A stretch of 64,000 nt of DNA from positions 567,955,712 to 568,019,711 of the forward strand of contig NC_133666.1 of the NCBI RefSeq assembly GCF_037893015.1, read 5' to 3'. Position numbers and translations under genes: made by a program. Below the pieces are notes generated by a model. The model searched no databases and was not told where the DNA came from. It saw nothing but the letters and a program-made list of their open reading frames with translations. Positions 34,869-46,150 of this stretch are shown here, in pieces. Origin of the DNA: Macrotis lagotis (taxonomy: Eukaryota; Chordata; Mammalia; Peramelemorphia; Peramelidae). Every line of letters starts with the position of its first letter. Within the stretch, counting starts at the first letter, position 1.

Positions 34869-35692
34869 TTTTAATGCGTTTTTGAGCCAAATATGATGAG
34901 AGTAAGATTCAGGCACTTTTCATCTCCTCCCTTCTTACTCTCTATTGCAATAAGTCCTTTGTACTTCTTCAGGTGATATAATTTATCCCATTCAATCTCC
35001 TCCTTCCAGTTATCTCTTTACTGCCCCCCCCCACTTTAAGGAAACTTTTTTTTTTAATCATTCAATCAGAGTCACAGGCAAGTCTTGAGTGTCCATTACT
35101 TCTGGCTAAGTATTTTCCCTCTTATAGAGTTTCTGTTCTCAAGAGTTATGAGGATCTCTCTCCCAGTTGGGGATATAGCCAGGTTCATCTTATTGGATAA
35201 GACTTTTTTTTCTTTTTATGTATCTGTTGACTCCTGTTTGAAAATCTGCTTTTCTGTATAGCTCTGGTGTTTCCGTCAGAAAAAAATTGTAAGTCTCCTA
35301 TTTCGTTAAATGTCCCTCTTTTCTTCTAGAAGAGAAGGGTCAGTTTTTCTTGATAATGAATTCTTGGTTGAATTCCAAACTACCTTGCTCTTCAGAATAT
35401 CATATTCTAGGCCCTTAGATATCTTAATGTTGATGCAGCCAGGTCTTTTGTCATTTTTACTGTGATTCCTTCATATTTGTATTGTTTCTTTCTGTTCGCT
35501 TGTAGGATAGTTTTAGAGTTTAAGCACAATATTCCTTGATCTTTTCATTTTGGGATCTCTTTCAGGAGGGAATACTTGTATTCTTTCAATTACTATTTTG
35601 CCCTCTGGTTCCAGTATATCAGGGCAATTCTCTTTTACTATTTCCTGAAATATGGAGTCCAGGCTATTTTTTCTTTTGGAGTTCCTAAGCCC

Positions 35693-36150
35693 AGGGAGTA
35701 AGGCCTCTAGGTATCTCAGCACTGAAATTCTGGGGACGAGCCCCTCCCCCAACACAAGCCCCTAGAGAAAGGGTCCAAAATGGAGAAAGGCCAGGGCAAA
35801 GAGGGGTCTATTGAATATTACTTTGAAGATAAGAATACCAGCTCATTGGAGAATATAAATTGATCTCCAGCCCAGAAAGACTTCTTTTTTTGTTGTTTTT
35901 TTGTAAGGCAATGGAGTTAAGTGGCTTGCCCAAGGCCACACAGCTAGGTAACTATTAAATGTCTGAGTCAGGATTTGAACTCAGGTACTCCTGACTCCAT
36001 GACCAGTGCTCTATCCACTGCACCACCTAGCCCCCCCCCCCCCCAAAGACTTCTTAGAAGAGATCAGGAAGGAGTCTAAAATCAAATAGAAAAATTGAGA
36101 AAATATGTTCAAGAGAAAATTAACATTATGCAAGGGAAAATTAACTACTT
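35693..36150 (+). mobile_element. Inverted L1 5' UTR/ORF1 N-terminal segment
   Basis: In the opposite orientation to the L1 at 30663-35692 and directly abutting it. It matches the L1 at about 59640-59960: 'ctcagcactgaaattctg', 'cccctcccccaacacaag', 'aaaggccagggcaaagag' and 'gacttcttagaagagatcagg'. A SINE (35887-36044) interrupts it. The order (ORF1 N-terminus pointing away, ORF1 C-terminus across the joint) is that of a twin-priming inversion. Confidence 0.82.
35887..36044 (-). mobile_element. WSINE1-like SINE
   Basis: Antisense copy with target duplication aaagacttctt (35876-35886 and 36045-36055). Its 5' end has become a run of 14 C at 36031-36044. Confidence 0.93.
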
Positions 36151-37500
36151 TCTGCCTCCTTTCCACTGCTCTAAGAGTAGGGGACAGGAAGAATTCCTTT
36201 GATGAAGTGGCTTAGCACCAGCTGGTAAAATTTACCTGGCAATTGCCTTCTTCAAAGAGGATAGTCTATCATCCCATTCTAGGAATTTAGTTTAGTACCC
36301 TTTCTGTTTCCCTGCCTCTTCTTCCATGGACATTGATGATGGAAACCTCACCTCTTCTCTCTACACTTATCTCTTCCTCCTTTTACCAGGAAAGCCTTGA
36401 CCTACTGAAAGTGAACTCTCTATGACTACCCCCATCTCTAGACCTATAGTTACCCTGCCAATGGTTCTCTAGGCTCTTCCACACAATATTTCTCTGGTTG
36501 TCCCAGCAGAGCAGCCTTATAAGTACCACCTTCACCCCAGAGTACCTATAGCCATCTCAATGCTTGCTCTCTCCCTGACAATACTACTTTGGTCTATGAT
36601 ACTGTTAGAACTTATTTCTGGAACTTTAAACTGCTTACCAATTGTGTTCTAAACTTCCCAATGACCCTGGGGTTCTCGCAAACTTAGTTAACTCTGGATA
36701 TTGATTCTTTTGCAGGAAACTCTTCCCAACTCTCGGCACACTCTTCTCTGTTACTGCTCTTGGAGATGTCCAATTCCTTTGCAGAAATGGGTTATCCCCT
36801 TCTTTATTGCAAAATGATGTCTCACTTCAAAATTCTAACTAGTATTCTACACTCTGTTTCCCTAGATCAAGCTGCCTCCTTACAGTCTTTACGTCATCAC
36901 TGACCTTCCTGTGTGCTACATCACCCCTCTTTAGCAGGAAATGACCACTGAAGACTGGACCATTGTCCCCATTCCCATGAAGCATTTTCCCATCCTTTAT
37001 GACTAAAATCACTCCAAGAATGAAATAGAAACTCTTCAAACATGGTCATTAGCAGTACCCTGTCCCAACATTGTCCAGAGATTGTCTAATCAATCTCTCA
37101 TAGTCTTTGTGGGCAAGGGACTGTCTTTTCTCCCAACTAACTGACCCTAATCCATAACTAATCCTAATCCCCAAAAATTTTAAAGAAAAGGCTGGAATGT
37201 TGAATCTAAGACTGGGTTTTACTCTTTCTCAGTTTAGCTCAGTTAAGAAATGTTTCCTGAGAAAATGATTCTTAACCTACATAGAAAGAAACTTCAAATG
37301 ATTCTCAATCTCCATGGAGACCTCAAACAACTCTTAAAATTCTATGAAAAACAAAATGCTTTCCCAGAGCACTCAATTTTAAAAGGCATGCTGTCTCAAC
37401 TCTCCACTCTTAGAGTATGCTCAAACTCAGCTCACATTGCTGTCCTCCTTATATCATGGGCTTACCTTTCAAACAGATAGGCACCTCAAGTAATGTAAGA
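36151..37500. other. Unassigned, less AT-rich segment
   Basis: I find no gene and no named repeat. Base composition (C/T-rich plus strand, more GC than the surroundings) and the lack of any LINE or SINE signature suggest a separate origin, possibly an old LTR element. 'tgttgaatctaagactggg' at about 37199 could start an LTR. Open frames are short (66-76 codons) and unrecognised. Confidence 0.35.
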
Positions 37501-38429
37501 GTGAAAAGAAGCACCTCAGCATAGGAGATTTATTGAATAGTAATTATTGAATAGTAATATTGTGAGTAGTAATTATTGAAAGAAAAGTATAAGAATTACA
37601 CAGACTTAGAAGAGTTGCAATCTCTAATGTTAAGGGAGTACCTATAGCAATGAAGTATTCATGAAAGTATACAGTGGAAGGAACAAAAGTTATATTTTTA
37701 CTTTTGTAGAAATAGTTCTAATAATTTTTTATTTAATTTATTCCATATTATTAGTCAGGGATGCAATGCTCCCCTTGCCCATTCTTCCAGTTATGTCATT
37801 GTTCCTTTTTAAAATGCAGTCCATTTTACAAGGATTTGCTTCAGTTAGAATAAAAAATCATTTATTGATATGTTATATGTTCAATGCATATGTGATATCA
37901 TAAAGATAGAAAAGACTTGTTTCTTTGTTCTAATAAGTTTACAAATGAAGAAGTGACTGTAAAGAGAGGTAGGTTTTCAACATTAGAGGTAGAGTGAGGG
38001 GAGAAGTCTTTCATGCTAAGGCATAAAATTTGTAAAGGAAAGATCTCTAGAGAACATCTAAATCCATCTTCATATGATGGAAATGAGAGTAGAAAAGGTT
38101 CCAGATTTCCAGAATCAATAAAATCATAGGAAGGAGTAGAGAATGAACCTTTGATTCCTTTCTTATAAATTGCTGTCACATAAGGAAATTCAATCTATTA
38201 ATCTAGATATCCAGTTTCTCTGCAATTTAGTCCTACATTTGCATATGGAATAGATTCAGGAGCTCACTCAGTATCATATAATCAGCATTTTTCCTGTGAC
38301 TGACTCTAAGACTAGCTCTCTGTTTTCCAGTTTATGCTGATGCTTTCTAGGACCTTATATTATATACATAGTTTTAAATAGCAATATATTAAGAGCATAA
38401 TACTTGTAGAAAGGTAGTGTGGCATGGAA
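37501..38429. other. No gene recognised
   Basis: AT-rich DNA with short direct repeats 'attattgaatagtaat' at about 37530-37565. Nothing else can be supported. Confidence 0.5.
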
Positions 38430-38730
38430 TTTCCTGGTTTGTAACTTTGTTGTTGCTATTGTGGTTTTTTGGTTTGTTTTGCTTATTTGCTTTTTTTGCT
38501 CGGTAGAGGAGATAGGTTGTATTGATCCATAAACACTCTGCCACCTGGACACCTGTGTGAGCATAAACATGCATTTTCAAGACAGCTGGTTGGGTAGTGG
38601 GAAGCAGTCTGTGACCTTGGAAAAGACAAATGCTAATAGGCTTGCCCAGGGATTGAACTCATGACCTTGGCCTCAATCACCGGGCAGGTACTTTTAACAA
38701 ATAAGCATCCAGCTAAAGTCTATTTAAATC
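38430..38730 (-). mobile_element. Second tRNA-derived SINE type (candidate)
   Basis: On the minus strand a B-box-like 'gagttcaatccctgggcaag' (about 38665-38645) follows a tRNA-like 'tgattgaggccaaggtcatg'. After about 150 bp of body comes an A-rich tail 'gcaaataagcaaaacaaacc' (about 38495-38470). It differs from the WSINE1-type sequence. Family unknown to me. Confidence 0.45.
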
Positions 38731-39039
38731 ATTCAGAGAATGAAAGTATTTTAATGGAGTGATAAAAACAATGACTTGTGAAATGCTGAGAGGACTCCTG
38801 CCTTTGTGCATATATTACTGAAAGGGGCATTAACACCTGGCTCCCTTTCTCTTGTAATTAACTATGACCAGACTGACCTATTTTCACCTAAATTAACAAC
38901 AGGTTTTGAAGAATGATGGCTTAGGAAATAATTTACAGGTCATCTTTTCTTCTTTGATTTTCCTTGGCATCCTGAGAATAAAACAACTTTTGCTCTCAGG
39001 CACAGTTTCATGGTGTTCTCAAGGAAGCTAATAGAAAAA

Positions 39040-39175
39040 TAGATTTAAGGTCAGATTTTTCAGTGACCCAACTCTTTCATTTTGCAGATGAGAAAACCAA
39101 GGTTTAGAATGGATAAATGGGGTGCTCAGATACACAAAGTTAGAAAACAGAGCCAAGAAGTGAACACAGGTTTTC
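39040..39175 (-). mobile_element. MIR-like fragment
   Basis: Antisense MIR core: 'tgcagatgagaaaaccaagg' ... 'gaagtgaacacaggttttc'. Old and diverged. Confidence 0.55.
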
Positions 39176-39274
39176 TCCTTTGAGGGTCTTCTTGCTCTAA
39201 TTTTCTGCTATTCTAATCAGATAACTCCAAATCAATATTTCCTTCATTATATACTTTCTCCAATCCTGGATATT

Positions 39275-39440
39275 TTATAAGATGGTCATATAATTTTAAA
39301 GGTGGAAGTGACCTTGTAAGCCATTTAGTCCAATCCCCTCATTTAACCTAGATACTAAATTTGAGTATTGTTCATTGAATTACCTAGGATCACAATGCAT
39401 AATGGCAAAACCAGGAAGACTGGTTTTAAACACAGAGGTC
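39275..39440 (-). mobile_element. MIR/THER-like fragment
   Basis: 'aaaggtggaagtgaccttg', 'agtccaatcccctcattt' and 'aattacctaggatcacaatg' keep the antisense CORE-SINE order. Confidence 0.6.
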
Positions 39441-39594
39441 TTTATTTCAGATACATTATTCATCACACTACTAAATCATGATCACTGTTACTTGGTTCTA
39501 GTGTAGAAAACTGGGTTTGGTGGGGTGCAGAGAAGTCTTCAATTGGACTTGTTGCTACAGAGAGGTAGGTATTCATCCTTCTGCTGGTGTAGAG

Positions 39595-39760
39595 TATAAC
39601 AATGTTCATAGATTTAGAGCTGACAGGACTGTTACTGTGTTTATGTTATAGATGAGGAAAATTAGCCTAAGAAAGGTCACATGATTTGCTTGATTTGCTT
39701 TTAGGCCTTACTGATTCTAAGACTAATGTTTCTAGCTGTTGCACCATATGAGTAACGCTG
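39595..39760 (-). mobile_element. MIR-like fragment
   Basis: 'gatttagagctgacaggac', 'tatagatgaggaaaattag' and 'aaggtcacatgatttgc', then a 'ttactgattctaagactaatg' segment. Antisense, old. Confidence 0.55.
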
Positions 39761-40259
39761 GGGAAATCTGAGTAGGGAGGAAATTAGGCAAGTTCTAAGA
39801 AGCTAGAGTAGCTAGAAAAATAAACCCTGGCTCTATGGAGTGGGCAGGAAGATGGATGCATTTATCAATAAATTTTGATACAAGGGGAAATAATGAGCAA
39901 AACTGAGGAAGGAAAATGAAAATGAGCATCTTGAGCCATGGTATCTCAGGTAATGAATATAAAATTGGGTAGCCAAGATAGAGTACAAAGGCTAAGTTGA
40001 TTTGTTCATTATTAGAATTCTTGGTACAGATAGCTTTGCTGAATGATTCCTCTTCTAGACTCAAAATACCTGCACCCAGAACCTGGAGGGTCTTGGTCCT
40101 AGCAATAGTGGTATGGCTTTATGAAATGTCCTTTGGTGTTACCAAATTTTGACCCAAATTATAGCCTTAAATTAAAAGAGCAGAAATGTAAATCTGATAT
40201 AGTCAACTGAATTCGTTTGTGAATCATAAAAGTGTAAATTTCACCTTTATAAATATAGA

Positions 40260-40261
<2 letters not shown>

Positions 40262-40297
<36 letters not shown>

Positions 40298-40570
40298 CTC
40301 TTCTAATATTTGTCAACATTAATATCTACTCCAATTATCAAGGAAAATGAGAAAAATTGAAATATGCTTATGTTCCTATGTGAGAAACTGTGATTTGTCA
40401 TCAATGAATTTTGCCCTTCATATATATGTATATATATATATCTTTACATGTATATATATTTATAAATGTAAATATATGTATTTATGTGAATGTACACATA
40501 CATATACCAACATAAATGTACATGTATGTATGTGCATAAATATGTATATATGCATATATATTCAAGTTAT
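40262..40570. repeat. (TA)n and TATG/TACA minisatellite-like DNA
   Basis: A pure (TA)n at 40262-40297 and, at 40418-40565, a longer imperfect TATA/TGTA/CATA array. The array creates artificial Tyr/Ile/Cys-rich open frames that I do not consider genes. Confidence 0.85.
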
Positions 40571-42422
40571 TTTGGGGGATCTTTAAAAACAGAGTTTGGG
40601 GGTTGGAGATAAACTTTTATATAGATATTAAAGAAGGCTTTGTTTCAATCAGGTCAATTTAATTTTAAATAGAACAAAGGATTTTCTACTTAATCCATTA
40701 AGAACAACTACAATTATCTCCATTTCTTTGAAGTTCCTTAGGACACCTGTTAAGACACTCCTCTTATTGAAAAGTCTGATTCTCTGAGTTCCCCAGAACC
40801 CCATCTTGAGTCCTTCCCATACTTTCCCTGACCCTTACTGAGTTGAAGGCCTGTATCCTTCTTTGAATGGACAATCTGGAGTTGACTATTCATTTCTCAC
40901 CGTCTGTTAGTCAAAGCTAATTAAACCCCAGCACAGTATTTTTATCTTGGGTTTTGGCTCTAGCAAGGCATTCCCCTCCTGCCTACCTTTTCACCCCCCA
41001 TGAATGTCAGTGAAGTCTGTGACTTGGAGAAATATCCGTCAACCTAACTCTGTTCTTTCTTAATGCTAAAAATCTGGTAACATTTATCTCTGATTAGGAC
41101 AAACTCTAGAAAGGTTAACACACCTTTATTCTCACAGGCCAAAATTCAGTGAGTACCCCCTTCTTATTTGTTGGGGACACTTTCACAGATTTAATCAAGA
41201 ACTCTGTCCATTGAGATGCAGAATGACAAATTATATGTAATTTTATTAAGTGAACATTTAATCAGCTTGTCTATGCTAACAGAAGATACATTAGAGATAG
41301 GATTTGACTCTAGATCTTTCTAACTTCAAACCTAGCTGTCTGCCACCATGCCATATATTCAGTCACAGATTCTATGGAAACTCATTTTACATTCAATCTA
41401 ATTGCCAGAGATAGTGTCAGAGAAAATTAGACTCAGAAAACTGTTTTAAATATAATTTAAGTTCCTTGTATTTAGTGAAATATTTGAACTGTCTGGGGGT
41501 TCAAATGAATGATTATGTGTATTTCCCTTGGTTAAAAATAATGCTTTACCTTGAGAACATTTACAAAACTTGGAAGCCAAATGGATCTATCTTAACTATA
41601 AGATAAAAGAGAGATATCTTCCTTTTGTATCATAAGCTTAAGATAAACTGAAATTGGCAGATTCAGGATACAGGATCAATTCCATAGCCTTTGGTATGTA
41701 TCACTTAGTATACCACAGACTAGCCATCAACCTAAGGCCCAGCTGCATATTCTCTATTGAAATGTATAGAAATGTTTGTTTGGGAAGCTGTGCTATATAT
41801 CTGAATTCTTTTAATACTATTGTATCCTCTGAGTTTCTTCATTCTAAGATGCAATCATTATTGAGGCCCAAATGTGAAAATGCCACTCAATTTCCATGAA
41901 TCTTGCATGAGTACCTTCAAGTAACTTTTGTACCTATTTTGAATTTTATTCATTGTAATTCTAACTTCTTTCTCATTTTCATGAAGAGATTTATGTAGAC
42001 AAAATGTAGAAAGTGGGAAGCAGTGGTCTAGTCTGAATCTTTTTCAAGACAAGAAGAGAGTGATACAAAAGGGGATGGGGACATTTCTATGGCCTCTGGG
42101 TTAGACATGTATCTCTGAGAAATGCCTGTTAACTTTTTGCAGGTATATGGAGCACACTTCGTTAACAAAAACTAAATCATCTAGCACCAATTGATTCTCA
42201 TCATTAGTAAAAAGATTAATTGTGAGAATGAAAACAAAGCATATTCAAGGTGGCACAAAGAGATAAAAAAAATTTTCTAGTATTATTTCAGTTTTCTGCA
42301 GAACTATTCAACTATGTGCATTTTTCTTCCTGACCTACCAGCAAAGGAAATAACTTATATCCTTAAAATGACCAAAGCAAGACAGAGTTGGAAGTTAAAT
42401 AGCAAAAAAATCCCCACAAACA
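40571..42422. other. No gene recognised; one MIR remnant
   Basis: Contains an antisense MIR-like piece at about 41285-41365 ('gataggatttgactctagatc' in part, then 'aacctagctgtctgccaccatg'). The rest is unassigned. Confidence 0.45.
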
Positions 42423-42601
42423 GGGGTGGCTAGGTTTCACAGTGGATAGTGAGAGCAACATCCCTGGAGTCAGGAGTACCTGAGTTCAAATCCGGCCTCA
42501 GACACTTAATAATTACCTAGCTATGTGGCCTTGGGCAAGCCACTTAACCCCATTGCCTTGCAAAAACCCCTAAAAAAACCCCTCCAAAAACAAAAAAAAA
42601 A
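42423..42601 (+). mobile_element. WSINE1-like SINE
   Basis: Starts ggggtggctaggtttc. The B box 'gttcaaatccgg' is near consensus, and it ends 'cccattgccttgcaaaaacc' with an A/C-rich tail. 'ccccacaaa' and 'acccacaaa' at the borders may be the target duplication. Confidence 0.92.
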
Positions 42602-43454
42602 CCCACAAAAAATCTTTTCAAAGCTAGCTGAGTGATTATTTCAATTAGAGCATTTGTGCTGAGAAAAACCCAGATTAATCCTTGAATTTGATGTTGTTCA
42701 ACTATGTTAACAGATTAAAGAAGGAGTCAAGGTGAGTTTATATAGCTTAGCTCAGTAGCATTATCTTGATCTCAGTTGGTAATGCAGAGTGCAAGGTGTG
42801 CCTAAAGCAAATTTGAGAAGTAGGAGGTCTTTTTCTAGGACACAACTTGTTTTCCATGTCAAAGTTTCATCTCTCCAGTCTGACAACTCTTGACCCAGAT
42901 CCTCCTCTTTTAGCTAGATGTTAATTAAGCTTATCTAAAGTATTAACCTGAAAGTATCTAAAATTAGTACCTCTACTAATGGTACTCATATTTCAATAGG
43001 AAATATTTAGAGCTTAAATAATAGGACTTAAAATTGCCTCTAAACCTAGCTTCCAAATACAACACCTTAATTTAATAGGAGTGTGTAGAAGAACATGATA
43101 ACAATAAAAAGGATCAAGAAGAAGAGAAAAAAAGAAATCATTAGAAGGCCAATACCACAGGAAAAGAAATGACAAGTCCACATTACTGGTAGACTATCCT
43201 TAGCTGTAACTTTGTGCCTCTTCACTTCCTTATTTGTAGGCTCTTTTCCATGAAGTTCAAATGCTCGTGACAATGTCTCATCGTTTTCAAGCAGAAACCC
43301 TACTCTTTAGAAGACTGGGTACTAGAGTCACTGTGGAATAGTACCAGTAACTTAATTCTCAGCATGAGCATTTAAAACTTGGATTGCCAGATGTTGAAAA
43401 TTGGAAATTGAATAGACTTTTTGTTGATTGTCTAGATTAAGAAAATGATGGAGG

Positions 43455-43610
43455 GGCGGTTAGATGGCACAGTGGATAGAGCACTGGCCTTGGAGTTAGG
43501 AGTACCTGAGTTCAAATCTAGCCTCAGACACTTAATAATTACCTAGGTGTGTGGCCTTGGGCAAGCCACTTAACCCCATTGCCTTGCAAAAAAAAAAAAC
43601 TAAAAAAAAA
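43455..43610 (+). mobile_element. WSINE1-like SINE, young copy
   Basis: Flanked by a perfect 16-bp target duplication aagaaaatgatggagg (43439-43454 and 43611-43626). Near-consensus body and a long A tail, so a recent insertion. Confidence 0.96.
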
Positions 43611-43844
43611 AAGAAAATGATGGAGGAAATGTTACTAATACATATTAAAATTAAATGTGTTTGTACTTTTCCCCCCTGAAGATCTGATTATTAAACATTT
43701 ATACCAGCACACTTCCGATTGAGACATTATTTTGACCATGTCCACACATTGATACAGGAGAAAGTGGGAGTCTATGCATGAGAAAGGGGTCCCAAAATAC
43801 AGTTTGTTTCAGTTTCAATGTTGAAATGATCTTCCTAAACTACA

Positions 43845-44150
43845 GGTGATAATAATGATTATGTTCGTCCTTCATTCTCAAATAAGGCCATGACATACAT
43901 ATGAACTGGATTTGAGTAAAGTAATGCTGTGCTAAGTCATCAGCCTCAATTTCCTTTCTGGAATCATCTGGGTCCAGTGGCCAGATTTGAATCAGGACCA
44001 ACTGGGGATAGTCTTGATAGTGAGGCGATTATTGTTATGTGACTTACCCAAGGTCATACAGCTAGTAAGTGACTATGTTTATTTAGATTTGAAGTTAGAA
44101 CCTCCTGACTTTGGGACTGGCACTTTAAACACTGAGCCATGTCACATTAT
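43845..44150 (-). mobile_element. CORE-SINE (MAR1/Mon-like)
   Basis: The antisense order is 'atgttcgtccttcattctc', 'aaataaggccatgacata', 'catctgggtccagtggcc', 'cttacccaaggtcatacag' and 'aacctcctgactttggg'. It is a long marsupial CORE-SINE with tRNA-like 5' and LINE-like 3' ends, immediately followed by L2. Confidence 0.65.
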
Positions 44151-44154
44151 TCAA

Positions 44155-44710
44155 TAAACTCCACAACTTTTTATCATCTCCAGGATCAAATATAAAATTC
44201 TTTGACATTCAAAGCCCTTCATATATGGCTCTTCTACCTTTCTGGGATTTTTTAACACCTAATACTCCACCATATACTTCTTTATAGAGCCATTGGTTTC
44301 CTTTCTGTTTCTTTTTTCTTTTTTTTTTCTTTTTGAGTTTTGCAGGGCAATAGAATTAAGTGGCTTGCCCAAGGACACATAACTAAGTAAGTATTAAGTG
44401 TCTGAGTTCAGATTTTTACTTAGGGCCTCCTGATTCCAGGGCTGGTGCTCTATCCACTGAGCCCCCCCTAGTTGCCTCCCCCCACTTCCTGCTTTTTAAA
44501 GAAGATATTCCATTTACTTATGCTTATGTTTTGCCTTCGTTCATTATTTCCAATTTATCCTGTATTTATCTCATTTATGTATCATTGTTTACATGTTGTA
44601 CTTTCCATTAGATTGTGAGTTCCTTGAGAGCAAGGATTTTACCTTTCTTTGCATTCATTATATTTTCTGGCACACAGTATATGATTAATAAACATTCATT
44701 AATTGATTAA
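44155..44710 (+). mobile_element. L2 LINE 3' part, split by a SINE
   Basis: L2 signatures in sense: 'ctccaggatcaaatataaa', 'gacattcaaagcccttcat', then after the SINE 'attgtgagttccttgagagc', 'ttctggcacacagtatatg' and 'aataaacattcattaattg'. It is old, and the SINE at 44305-44480 is a later insertion. Confidence 0.75.
44305..44480 (-). mobile_element. WSINE1-like SINE in L2
   Basis: Antisense, from a T/C-rich tail to 'gagcccccccctagttgcctcc'-like 5' end. Moderately diverged. The target duplication is not clean. Confidence 0.85.
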
Positions 44711-44894
44711 AAATAATACCAGTTCATATTTATATTTCAGATGAATTTGCAGAACATTTACATACATTATTTCATTTGTTCCTCAGTTCTACTATTTTCT
44801 ACATTCAAATAAAACAAAATCTAGAAGTTCAGAGTTAAGTAATTTGTCTAAAGCATAAATTCAAAGATAGAAAATATCCACCTTATTTAAGAAA

Positions 44895-45090
44895 GATAAA
44901 TGTATGTATATGTACATAAACATGCATATGTATTTTCATGTGCTCACATGCAGACTGGAATATATTTTGTTGTATGTATGCATATGCAGGTGTTCGATTT
45001 TCAAGGTATCACAAATACACAAAAATATTTATATATGCTCTTATATAGAGATGGTTACAAATATATGTATACATAGATATGTATAGTTAC
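44895..45090. repeat. TATG/TACA-rich imperfect simple repeat
   Basis: Alternating TATATG/CATATG sequence. Open frames here are compositional artefacts. Confidence 0.6.
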
Positions 45091-45429
45091 ATACTCACAA
45101 ATAAATTTGAGATATCACCTAAGGATGATTGTTAACAAACTTGTTCATAAATCCCTATCCTTAGCATTGTTGCCATAGGTTTAGTTTTTTTGAACTCATC
45201 TATTTTTCTTACCTGTCTGTTATCTCTTATTTAGATCACTATCTGAGAAAATTTCATGACCTCCCTCCATTAAATATATCCATAAAAGGGCTGCTAAATG
45301 AAAGCTCTAAGAGACATCCACAAATGGATTTATATTGCATCTTTACCTGGCCTTATTTTTCTTGCCCAAAGTACTTCCTCAGTACAACTTAAGGTAGCTG
45401 ACTAGAAGTCAAGAACATCTTGTTTTAGA

Positions 45430-45510
45430 TATTCTCTACCTTTTCATTGTATTCCCAGGGATTACCCCAGTCCCTGGCAATTAGTATACACTTAATATAT
45501 CTTATTGACC
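45430..45510 (+). mobile_element. L2 3'-end fragment (candidate)
   Basis: 'attgtattcccagggattac', 'cccagtccctggcaattag' and 'tacacttaatatatcttattg' follow the L2 tail order. Confidence 0.5.
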
Positions 45511-45687
45511 AGTTGATGGACCAAGTCCTTTTTCCAGAATATGGAAATAAAATGATTGCTTTTTTGTCCCCTCCTTGAAATTCTTTCTCTCAATGACCTA
45601 TGTTATCAGCAAAGAAGAATCTTCAATTTTTGTTCTCGGTGGATTTTTCTTTGTTTTTATATAGCTCACCTTTATATAAGACATAGT

Positions 45688-45762
45688 AAAAAAGTCTTGG
45701 TACAGTTTTAAATTTTAATAGTTTAAGTTTTCAAAACTTAAAACTGCACTAAGACTTTTGGA
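45688..45762. mobile_element. MITE-like palindromic element (candidate)
   Basis: 22-bp arms 45690-45711 and 45738-45759 pair with 20 of 22 matches, and an inner palindrome 'aagttttcaaaactt' (45725-45739) fills the centre. The whole unit is about 75 bp with internal symmetry, as in mariner-derived MITEs. No transposase and no clear TA duplication were seen. Confidence 0.5.
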
Positions 45763-46104
45763 ATACTGTAGAACATTTTATTTGAGGTATGCTTCATTTT
45801 TTAAATGATATTTTATTTTACTTTTCTAATTACATGCTTTGGTACTTTTCAACATTCATCTGTTTGCAAATTTACACATTACACATTTTTTTACCATCCT
45901 CCCTTCCTTCCCCCCTCCACTTGGTGGTGAACAATCTGGTAAAAATTGTTCATACACATTTCTTTATAACATAGTTTCATTTTAGACATTTTGTATTAGA
46001 GGAATTAGGGCTAAGGGATAAGAAAGAAAACCATGGAATAGGAAGGAAAAGCATAAGAGAAATTATAACAAAGTGAATGTAGAATACATTCACATTCTGT
46101 GGAG

Positions 46105-46150
46105 TGGGGTTTTTTTTTGTTTTTGTTTTTTGTTTTGTTTTGTTTTGTTC
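46105..46150. repeat. (GTTTT)n low-complexity tract in L1 3' UTR
   Basis: T-run followed by GTTTT units within the 3' UTR of the internally deleted L1. Confidence 0.7.

Larger units (their letters stand above)
30663..35692 (-). mobile_element. L1, ORF1 C-terminus through ORF2, inverted-5' insertion
   Basis: About 5-kb minus-strand L1 with four SINE insertions nearby (three inside it). In 5'-to-3' order: ORF1 C-terminal part (35660-35510, KENCPDILEPEGKIVIERIQ), the ORF1-ORF2 spacer, and the endonuclease start NVNGMNSPQKQKW with CLQEIYLKQKDTY (34560-34420). The endonuclease C-terminal part is near 33780 (FSDHNVIKITC), '[19 protein letters not shown]' follows at 32700, and RT has an intact FADDMMVYL coding block (about 32027-32000, minus strand). 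The C-terminal part runs down to 30668. The 600-bp 3' UTR seen in the L1 at 26672 is missing. Frames are broken many times. Confidence 0.87.

Noticed and set aside
34357..34896. Plus-strand open frame of 179 codons
   Set aside because: It is antisense to the L1 endonuclease start and ORF1-ORF2 spacer. The sequence is Phe/Leu/Ser-rich from pyrimidine-rich DNA and ends in a TG repeat, with no domain.
40347..40586. Tyr/Ile/Cys-rich open frame of 79 codons
   Set aside because: Encoded by a TATA/TACA/TGTA simple repeat. The same holds for minus-strand frames at 48989-49354 and 58587-58793.
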